Both the position numbers and the translations under genes were made by a program. DNA of 10,479 nt. Origin: Clostridia bacterium (GTDB lineage Bacteria > Bacillota > DSM-521 > Neomoorellales > Neomoorellaceae). Positions 4,443 to 10,479 of this stretch are shown here, one piece after another (positions within the stretch are counted from its first letter, which is position 1; every line of letters starts with the position of its first letter). Under the pieces are notes generated by a model. That model saw only the letters and a program-made list of their open reading frames with translations, did not search any database and was not told the origin of the DNA. The stretch is taken from the NCBI GenBank assembly GCA_030445875.1, contig JASUSX010000049.1:1-10479 (forward strand). Direction: 5' to 3'.

Positions 4443-7055
4443 ATGAGCAAGCGTCACCGGGCAAAGTATATTTTTATGACCCTGGGTTTGTTACTGGCGC
4501 TAATATCTTCTTGCGGCACGGCCCTGGCGGCGACGGGCTTTAAGGACGTTACCGACGGCCACTGGGCGGTCCGGTACATCAGCAGGATGAACGCCTTGAA
4601 AATAGTCGGTGGCTATCCTGATGGGGCCTTCCGGCCGGACCAGGCCGTCACCGAGCTGGAGGCGGTAATCATGGCCGTCCGCTGCCAGGGGGGCGGCGCC
4701 GGTTATACGGCCACCGTTCCCTTTACGGTACCCAAATGGGCGGAGCAGGATGTAGCCCGGGCGGTGGGGTTGGGCCTGCTGAAAAGCTCCGATGAGTTCT
4801 ATCCCGAGGCCGCCGCCACCCGCGCCTGGGTGACCCGCCTGCTGGTCCGCATGATCGGCAAGGAGGGGGAAGCCAGCAATAACCTGGACCGCCCCACCTT
4901 TACGGACAGCTACCTGATCCCGGCCTGGGCCACCGGTTACGTCCAGGTAGCGCAGGCCAGCAAGCTGGTGGGGGGCTATCCCGATAATACCTTCCGGCCC
5001 GACGCTGCCGTTACCCGGGCGGAAATGGCCGCCTTCCTGGGACGGGTTCAGGACCGGGCGCCGGAGGCCACCCCCCTTATTAACGGCCGGGTGGTGGAGG
5101 TTAGCTTGAGCCAGTTGACCATCAGCACCGCCGGCGGAGAAAAGCGCACCTTCCAGGTCGCCTTTGATGTGCCGGCCTATGACGAGGGTGGCCCTATCTC
5201 CCTCCTGGCCCTGCAGCCCTCGGACCGGGTGGCCCTGGTAGCTGATGGGGATCAAATAAAATACCTGGAGAAACTGGCGGCGGAACCCATCAGCGCGGTG
5301 GTAAACGGAAGCATCCTCACGGTCTACCCGGAAAAGCGAACCCTGGTGGTGGAAGTAACCGGCGGTGAGTACCGTACCCTTTACCTGCCTCCAGACGGCG
5401 ACCCGGTGATCAGCGGCGCCGGCGGCCCGGGGCTGGCCGCCCTGCAACCGGGGGATGAAGTGGAAATCACCCTGAATGCGGCCAACTACGTGACCGGTAT
5501 TACCGTAATCTCCCGTACCCAGGGGAGTATTACCGAGGGTGTTGTCTACGACCTGAAGCCGGATGCCCTGCTGATTACCCTGCAGGGCGATGGTGGCAGC
5601 CTGGCCTCCTACCGCCTGGCGGAACCGGTGCATGTAATCGTAGCCGGGCAGCGTTTCCCGACGGTGAAGGACATCCGCGCGGGGGACCGGGTGCGGGTGA
5701 CGGTAGAAGACCATGCCGTCACGACCATTGAGGTGCTGGAGGTATCCTCGCGCCTGGATGTCAGCGGCACGGTGGTAGCGGTGGTACCCGCCAGCGGCGC
5801 CCTGACCCTGGAAGTTGACGGCCAGTTCCAGGCCTTCCGGGTCGCTGAGACCGCCACCATTACAATCCCCGGCCTGGTCAGGGCCACCCTGGCGGACGTG
5901 GCTAACGGCGACCAGGTGCAGGCGCACGTTGAGAAGGGGGAAATAACCCGGCTGGAAATTAAAGGCCGCCAGGTGGAGGACAAGCTTACCGGCACCGTGG
6001 TGAGCGTCGATACCGGGAACAGGATGTTAACCCTGAAGGATGAAAAACAAGCGTACCAGGTGTACAAGATTAAGGATAACGCCCGCATAGTTATCGATGG
6101 CGAAGATGGTACCCTGAGCGACATCAAAAAGGACATGCGTGCCAGCCTCCGCCTGGTTGATAAAGAAGTAATCTTCCTGGAAGTGGATAATACCCGCGCC
6201 GGGACCGTGGTCTCCCTGGACGAAAGCGGCCTGCTCCTGGTGCTTCAGGATCAAGACGGTCGGCGGGAGACTTACGTAATCGGTAAGAACGCCGCTGTGG
6301 AGAGCCGCGACGGCCGCGACGAGCTGGATGAAATCCGGCGTGGTGATTACGCGGAGATTACTCTGGACGACGATACCGTTACCGGGATTAAACTGCGTAC
6401 GGAACTGACCCTGCGCGTGGAGGATATCCGGACAGAATGGGACCGCATTGACGCCGAGGATGAGGACGGCGACACCTACCGGCTCTATATCCGCGACGGC
6501 GTGGACCTTGTAGTGCCGGGTGTCGATTTCCCCGATGTGAAAGACGTGCTTGAGGGCGCTACTGTCCGGGCCACCTACCTGGGCGACGACCTGGCAAGGG
6601 TAGAAGTCCTGCAGCCCCAGCGGGGGCAGGTAACGGCGGTTAACACCGGTGCCCGCACCGTTACCCTGGCCCGTTACGACGGTACAACAGCTACCCTGGA
6701 TTTCCACGAAGGGAGCGAAATCATTGCCGGCGGCAGGAAATATAGCAGCCTGAGCCAGCTGGTCATAGGCAACCGCGTCGAAGCAGTGGAGAATGTCAAG
6801 GGAGGTTACACCTTCAAAGTGATGCAGCAGGTCACCGGTACCCTGGTGGCTGACGTTGATGTCTATCTCTTGCCGGAAGACGGGCTTGTCCTGCTCCCGG
6901 CCGCTACCCCCTGGCGCCAGGAAAGCTATGATGTAGCCCAGGATGTATATGTCCATGCCAGCAGCGGTTCTATCACCCCGGCCAGCCTGAAGAAAGGCGG
7001 GCAGGTACGGCTATATCTGCTAAACGATGTGGTGTATGAAATTGAAGTAATATAA
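4443..7055 (+). CDS. Exported SLH protein with about nine beta-rich tandem repeats
   Basis: The protein has 870 residues. The ATG at 4443 is preceded by GAGGGG (4431-4436). Residues 1-29 are a signal peptide ending ALA; an ISSC lipobox-like motif at 21-24 leaves lipoprotein processing possible. Three SLH domains follow at about 33-81, 96-139 and 152-202. The third has an intact TRAE; the others read TELE and TRAW. The rest (about 213-870) is roughly nine units of 65-77 residues sharing the pattern G-x-V-V-x-V, L-x-L, hydrophobic strand, L-x-D-I-x-x-G-D-x-V, I-x-x-I-x-V. The unit starts are near 213, 284, 361, 438, 514, 585, 657, 727 and 798. The pattern resembles small DUF5666-like beta barrels. 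SLH domains imply attachment to secondary wall polymer, with the repeats projecting outward; no enzyme motif is visible. It appears monocistronic, with a structured leader and a strong terminator. A structural or adhesive surface role is inference. Confidence 0.88.
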   Translation: MSKRHRAKYIFMTLGLLLALISSCGTALAATGFKDVTDGHWAVRYISRMNALKIVGGYPDGAFRPDQAVTELEAVIMAVRCQGGGAGYTATVPFTVPKWAEQDVARAVGLGLLKSSDEFYPEAAATRAWVTRLLVRMIGKEGEASNNLDRPTFTDSYLIPAWATGYVQVAQASKLVGGYPDNTFRPDAAVTRAEMAAFLGRVQDRAPEATPLINGRVVEVSLSQLTISTAGGEKRTFQVAFDVPAYDEGGPISLLALQPSDRVALVADGDQIKYLEKLAAEPISAVVNGSILTVYPEKRTLVVEVTGGEYRTLYLPPDGDPVISGAGGPGLAALQPGDEVEITLNAANYVTGITVISRTQGSITEGVVYDLKPDALLITLQGDGGSLASYRLAEPVHVIVAGQRFPTVKDIRAGDRVRVTVEDHAVTTIEVLEVSSRLDVSGTVVAVVPASGALTLEVDGQFQAFRVAETATITIPGLVRATLADVANGDQVQAHVEKGEITRLEIKGRQVEDKLTGTVVSVDTGNRMLTLKDEKQAYQVYKIKDNARIVIDGEDGTLSDIKKDMRASLRLVDKEVIFLEVDNTRAGTVVSLDESGLLLVLQDQDGRRETYVIGKNAAVESRDGRDELDEIRRGDYAEITLDDDTVTGIKLRTELTLRVEDIRTEWDRIDAEDEDGDTYRLYIRDGVDLVVPGVDFPDVKDVLEGATVRATYLGDDLARVEVLQPQRGQVTAVNTGARTVTLARYDGTTATLDFHEGSEIIAGGRKYSSLSQLVIGNRVEAVENVKGGYTFKVMQQVTGTLVADVDVYLLPEDGLVLLPAATPWRQESYDVAQDVYVHASSGSITPASLKKGGQVRLYLLNDVVYEIEVI

Positions 7056-7077
7056 GGTATAATATAGAAGATAGCAC

Positions 7078-7112
7078 AAAAGGGGCTGCCCAGCAAAGGC
7101 AACCCCTTTTTT
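7078..7112 (+). terminator. Intrinsic terminator of the SLH repeat-protein gene
   Basis: AAAAGGGG-c-TGCC (7078-7090) pairs with GGCA-a-CCCC (7098-7106) around the loop CAGCAAA, and a run of six T follows (7107-7112). The one c/a mismatch lies inside the stem. It begins 22 bp after the stop codon of the SLH repeat-protein gene and is a textbook rho-independent terminator. Confidence 0.9.
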
Positions 7113-7158
7113 CGTTGCGGTGGCAGTAATCTACTGGCATCACTACGGTGTATTGTTA

Positions 7159-7746
7159 TTACGGGGTAACAACAGGGTTAGTGAAAATATCGGCCGCATC
7201 GATGGTCAGGCCTTCGATTACCCTGGAACGGAGGAGACCCTCTTTTGCTACCTCCTGGTCCAGTTTAAATTTACCTTTATCCAGGGTAAAAACCTGGATG
7301 GATTTTTCCTCGGGGTCAACTATCCAGTACTCCCGGACACCATGCTTTTCATATAACCGGTACTTCTTGCGCAGGTCATAGTAGGCCGTCGAGGGGGAGA
7401 GGATTTCCACCACCAGGTCCGGAGCGCCCTCGATCTTCTCCTGTTTAACGATATTCAATCGCTCCCGGCTGATAAACAGTATGTCCGGCTGGTAGGTTTC
7501 AGTTTTTTCCAGATAGACATCTATCGGTGCATCTAACACTATTCCCAGATCATTGGCAGTTACATGGTCCATCATTTTAAACTCCAGCCGGCTGGAAATA
7601 ATTTGGTGATAGGAAGTTGGCGCCGGTGTCAATACTAGCTCCCCCCCGATGAGCTGGTAAGGTGCTCCCTCCGGTAATTGCCGGTAATCGTCGTAGGTAT
7701 AAACCTTTTCTCTGGTAAAGGCCAATTCTTCCAGGGCCAGGCTCAC
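7159..7746 (-). CDS. Uma2 (DUF820) family PD-(D/E)XK nuclease-like protein
   Basis: The protein has 195 residues, the usual size for this family. The start is a GTG at 7746, supported by a complete Shine-Dalgarno GGAGGTGA (plus 7753-7760) with 6-nt spacing. Family signatures are YTYDDYRQLPE near the N-terminus, YQPDILFI near residue 85, GAPDLVVEILSPST near residue 107 with a following D-x-R-K-K, and GVREYWIVDPEEKSIQVF near residue 136. The Asp of QPD or APD, the Glu of VVEIL and the downstream Lys fit the restriction-endonuclease-like active site of DUF820/Uma2 proteins. No function or DNA target is established for most members. The gene stands alone, divergent from the nucleotidyltransferase and convergent with the SLH repeat gene, with no partner methylase or mobile element in sight. 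Confidence 0.92.
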   Translation of the reverse strand: MSLALEELAFTREKVYTYDDYRQLPEGAPYQLIGGELVLTPAPTSYHQIISSRLEFKMMDHVTANDLGIVLDAPIDVYLEKTETYQPDILFISRERLNIVKQEKIEGAPDLVVEILSPSTAYYDLRKKYRLYEKHGVREYWIVDPEEKSIQVFTLDKGKFKLDQEVAKEGLLRSRVIEGLTIDAADIFTNPVVTP

Positions 7747-7784
7747 TCCAGGTCACCTCCGACTTTATACTTGTAAATATTCTA

Positions 7785-7801
7785 CCATGTTTTTGCCATG
7801 G
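7785..7801. promoter_or_regulatory. Inverted repeat CCATG/CATGG in the divergent intergenic region
   Basis: CCATG (7785-7789) and CATGG (7797-7801) flank TTTTTGC, about 40 bp upstream of the Uma2 start codon. It could be an operator for the divergent pair. No convincing -35/-10 pair was found for either gene in 7747-7970, and nothing else is seen in that gap apart from the ribosome sites. Confidence 0.25.
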
Positions 7802-7970
7802 AGGCTATTAGTATGGCCAATAAATGGGCAAGGATAGCCCTAGCCCTAAAGAATGGCCGGGAAGAAAGTCCTTTAGAGCCTCACTAAATAGCCAGGGTCG
7901 GGAATTTTTCCGGGGCCGGCGGGGTAAAATGCTTAAAGATGGCTGATATGGATTTTACAGGAGGTAGACT

Positions 7971-10479
7971 ATGAAGGCGATTATCATGGCTGGCGGGGAG
8001 GGGTCCAGGCTCAGGCCCCTGACCTGCAAGCGGCCCAAACCCCTGGTGCCGGTGGCCAACCGGCCGGTAATGGAATACTGCGTGGACCTTTTGCGGGAGC
8101 TGGGCATTACAGAAGTAGGGGTGACCCTGCAATACCTGCCGGGGTTGATCCAGGAATACTTCGGTGACGGTAGCGACTTTGGCCTGCACTTGCATTATTT
8201 TATCGAGGATAAGCCCCTGGGCACCGCCGGCAGCGTCAAAAACGCCGCTGCTTTTTTAGATGAAACCTTTGTGGTGGTAAGCGGTGACGCCCTGACGGAT
8301 TTTGACTTGCGGCCGGCCATAGCCCGGCACAAGGAAAGCGGCGCCCTGGCCACCCTGGTGCTGACCACCGTTGACAACCCCCTGGAGTACGGGGTGGTGA
8401 TTACCAACCCCGACGGCAGCATCCGCTCCTTCCTGGAGAAGCCGAGCTGGGGCGAGGTCTTCAGCGACCGGGTCAATACCGGCATCTATATTCTCGAACC
8501 CGAGGTCCTGGAACTGGTGCCTGAGGGTAAGCCCTTTGATTTCAGCAAGGATCTTTTCCCCCGGCTGCTGAAGGAAAAGCGGCTCCTTTTCGGCGTGACC
8601 CTGTCCGGTTACTGGTGCGATATCGGCAACCTGAACCAGTACCGGCAGGCCCAGGAGGACATCCTGGGCGGTAAGGTTAAGGTCCGGGTTGTGGGTGAAG
8701 ACCGGGGTAACGGTATTGTGGCCGGGGAAGGGGTGGAGATCGACCCTACGGCCCGGATAGAAGGCCCGGTGCTTCTGGGGGGTTATTGCCACATAGGTGC
8801 TGGGGCCGTGGTTGGTCCCTTTACTATGCTGGGTCCCTATACCAGGGTAGAAGAAGGGGCCGTTATCAAACGCTCTATCCTCTGGGATAACGTCTATGCC
8901 AGCGAGGGGGTATCCCTCCGGGGGGCCGTGGTTTGCAGCCGGGCCAGCCTGCAACGCCAGGCGCAGGTTTACGAAGGGGCGGTTATTGGCGACGGCAGCC
9001 AGGTGGATGCCGGGGCCGAAGTGCGGCCGGAGGTCAAGGTCTGGCCGGAGAAGTGCCTGGGCCGGGAAACGGTGGTCCATGAAAGCCTGATCTGGGGCCG
9101 GGGGGAGGCCCGGCCCCTCTTTGTCGGCAGCCAGGCGCCGGGATACCTGCCCGGCGATTTAACCCCCTTCCAGGTAACTCGCCTGGGTCTAGCCTATGGG
9201 GCCAGTTTTAAGCCGGGCGAGATGGTAGGTTTAAGCACCTTTTCCGGCGGGGCCGGGGAAATGCTGGGCAAGGCCATGGCCGCCGGCCTCATGGCCGCCG
9301 GGGTCAAGGTGGCCGACCTGGGCCAGTTGCCCACCCCGGTCCACCGTTTTGCCGTCCGCTCCTTAAGGCTCGCCGGGGGCTGCCACATCAAACAGGACGC
9401 CTCCGGCAGGGAAAAGGTCTGGCTGCACCTGGTCAATGAACGCGGTCACGACCTTGCCCCCGAAGCTGTGCGTAAAATCGAAAACCTCTATTGGCGGGAA
9501 GACGGGCGCCAGGTCAAAGAAGTACAGCCGAGCATCTGCTTTCCAACCCTCCAGGAAAGCTATTGCGAGTGGCTGCTGGCCACCCTGGCCGGCGGGCTGC
9601 AGCAAAGGCCCCTCAGGGTCGCCCTGGGCTGCCAGGGGGGAGTAGCCGCCCTGGCAAGCGAGGTCCTGCAACGGGCCGGGGCCGATGTAGTGCGCCTGGA
9701 CTTCGACCCTGCCAAAGGCTGGCGGGAGATCCAGCAAGACCTGCCCTTTTTTGCCGGTGAGATCCAGCGCTACAAGGCCGGCCTGGGGGCAGTAATAGAT
9801 CAAAACATGGAGGAGCTAATCCTTTTTACCGGCGCAGGCCGCCGTTTATCGCCGGCGCAACACCTAGCCTTGCTGGCCCGGATCTACCTGGATGCCAACC
9901 GGGGGGCGCGCCTAGTCCTGCCGGTGACGGCCACCCGGGCGGCGGAACTGCTGGCAGAGCGGCTGGGGGGTAAGGTGGAACGGGTGAAGAGCCACCCCGG
10001 TATCCACCAGGAAGCCGTGGCCCGGGTGGATATGGAGGCCCGCCAGGTCCAGGAACAACTACAGCCGGACACCGGCCGTAACTGCTCACCAGGGGTCCCG
10101 GTACTGGCCCAACAGCACCTGCAACTCGATGCCCTGGCGGCCCTGCTCTATATCCTGGACTGGCTGTCCCGCCGGGAGGAAAGCCTGGGCGAAGTAGTGG
10201 CCGCCTTGCCGGCCCTCCATACTGTCACCCGTACCGTACCCTGTCCCTGGGAAGCCAAGGGCCGGGTCATGCGCACCCTGATCAGCGAGGAGCCGGCCGA
10301 CCGGGTAGAGCTCCTGGACGGCGTCCAGGTGCGCCACGACACCGGCTGGTCCCTGGTGTTACCTGACGGGGAAACACCCCATTACCACATATATAGTGAA
10401 GCCTTCTCCCAGGAAGCAGCCGAAGAACTGGCCGGCTTTTATGAACAGCGCCTGCGGAAGCTCATTATCCAGGAAAAGG
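7971..10479 (+). CDS. Sugar-1-phosphate nucleotidyltransferase fused to a phosphomannomutase-like domain (partial)
   Basis: The frame is open from ATG 7971 (Shine-Dalgarno AGGAGGT at 7959-7965) to the window end. It gives 836 residues and is probably nearly complete. Residues 2-235 are a GT-A nucleotidyltransferase: [13 protein letters not shown] and RPKPLVP bind nucleotide, and SGDALTDFD at 104-112 carries the metal-binding Asp. EKP (156-158) and [10 protein letters not shown] (168-177) are typical of mannose- or glucose-1-phosphate nucleotidyltransferases. Residues about 250-380 form a left-handed beta helix of hexapeptide-like turns. Residues about 385-836 resemble phosphomannomutase/phosphoglucomutase, but the usual TASHNP serine loop, DGDGDR metal loop and RPSGTEP phosphate loop are not seen; the likely equivalents read [16 protein letters not shown] and LPDGETP. 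Databases often label such fusions mannose-1-phosphate guanylyltransferase. GDP-mannose or a related sugar nucleotide for envelope glycans is the likely product, but the substrate cannot be read from sequence alone. Mutase activity is doubtful. Confidence 0.88.
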   Translation, partial: MKAIIMAGGEGSRLRPLTCKRPKPLVPVANRPVMEYCVDLLRELGITEVGVTLQYLPGLIQEYFGDGSDFGLHLHYFIEDKPLGTAGSVKNAAAFLDETFVVVSGDALTDFDLRPAIARHKESGALATLVLTTVDNPLEYGVVITNPDGSIRSFLEKPSWGEVFSDRVNTGIYILEPEVLELVPEGKPFDFSKDLFPRLLKEKRLLFGVTLSGYWCDIGNLNQYRQAQEDILGGKVKVRVVGEDRGNGIVAGEGVEIDPTARIEGPVLLGGYCHIGAGAVVGPFTMLGPYTRVEEGAVIKRSILWDNVYASEGVSLRGAVVCSRASLQRQAQVYEGAVIGDGSQVDAGAEVRPEVKVWPEKCLGRETVVHESLIWGRGEARPLFVGSQAPGYLPGDLTPFQVTRLGLAYGASFKPGEMVGLSTFSGGAGEMLGKAMAAGLMAAGVKVADLGQLPTPVHRFAVRSLRLAGGCHIKQDASGREKVWLHLVNERGHDLAPEAVRKIENLYWREDGRQVKEVQPSICFPTLQESYCEWLLATLAGGLQQRPLRVALGCQGGVAALASEVLQRAGADVVRLDFDPAKGWREIQQDLPFFAGEIQRYKAGLGAVIDQNMEELILFTGAGRRLSPAQHLALLARIYLDANRGARLVLPVTATRAAELLAERLGGKVERVKSHPGIHQEAVARVDMEARQVQEQLQPDTGRNCSPGVPVLAQQHLQLDALAALLYILDWLSRREESLGEVVAALPALHTVTRTVPCPWEAKGRVMRTLISEEPADRVELLDGVQVRHDTGWSLVLPDGETPHYHIYSEAFSQEAAEELAGFYEQRLRKLIIQEK

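Noticed and set aside
4500..5927. 475-codon minus-strand frame opposite the SLH repeat gene
   Set aside because: It is an antisense shadow of a clear SLH and repeat protein. It has no supporting ribosome site or domain pattern.
7058..7063. TATAAT just after the SLH repeat gene
   Set aside because: No suitable -35 lies 16-18 bp upstream, and a strong terminator begins 15 bp later, so a promoter makes little sense.
8256..9080. 274-codon minus-strand frame opposite the nucleotidyltransferase
   Set aside because: The plus strand carries the conserved nucleotidyltransferase motifs in a continuous frame with a strong ribosome site.

Overview
The window looks like a chromosomal segment of a Gram-positive, GC-rich, probably anaerobic and thermophilic Firmicute, with Moorella-type organisms the closest fit I can suggest from memory. 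The reasons are strong purine-rich Shine-Dalgarno sites, S-layer-homology (SLH) proteins, a YcdB/YcdC-type SLH protein, a DUF820/Uma2 gene and a nucleotidyltransferase fused to a phosphomannomutase-like domain. No search was possible, so the genus is inference. No rRNA, tRNA, CRISPR array, transposase or phage gene was seen.

Layout. At 1-352 (minus) lies the 5' part of a small coiled-coil protein gene with hendecad-type repeats. A long intergenic leader (353-819) precedes an exported 753-residue protein with a duplicated YcdB-like region and C-terminal SLH domains (820-3081, plus). It converges, across a hairpin-rich 300-bp gap, on a MarC-family membrane protein gene (3380-4054, minus). That gene diverges from an exported 870-residue protein with N-terminal SLH domains and about nine beta-rich repeats (4443-7055, plus), which ends in a clear intrinsic terminator. 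A Uma2-family gene (7159-7746, minus) diverges from a sugar-phosphate nucleotidyltransferase with a phosphomannomutase-like C-terminal half (7971 to the window end, plus).

How it fits together. The two SLH proteins should be exported and held at the wall by secondary cell-wall polymer, and the nucleotidyltransferase could supply activated sugar for an envelope glycan, so a cell-surface theme is plausible. No operon joins these genes; most are divergent or convergent singletons.

The most interesting signal is non-coding. The two SLH genes lie about 3.6 kb apart and encode proteins of different architecture, yet they share a related upstream leader (about 644-802 and 4237-4366). The shared leader has two 12-nt identical blocks, two hairpins at equivalent places with compensatory differences, and a pyrimidine tract able to pair with the Shine-Dalgarno region. 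It may be an undescribed cis-regulatory RNA or a dispersed hairpin element. Other notable points are three ATACCGGG boxes at the marC-like promoter and the loss of canonical catalytic motifs in the phosphomannomutase-like domain.
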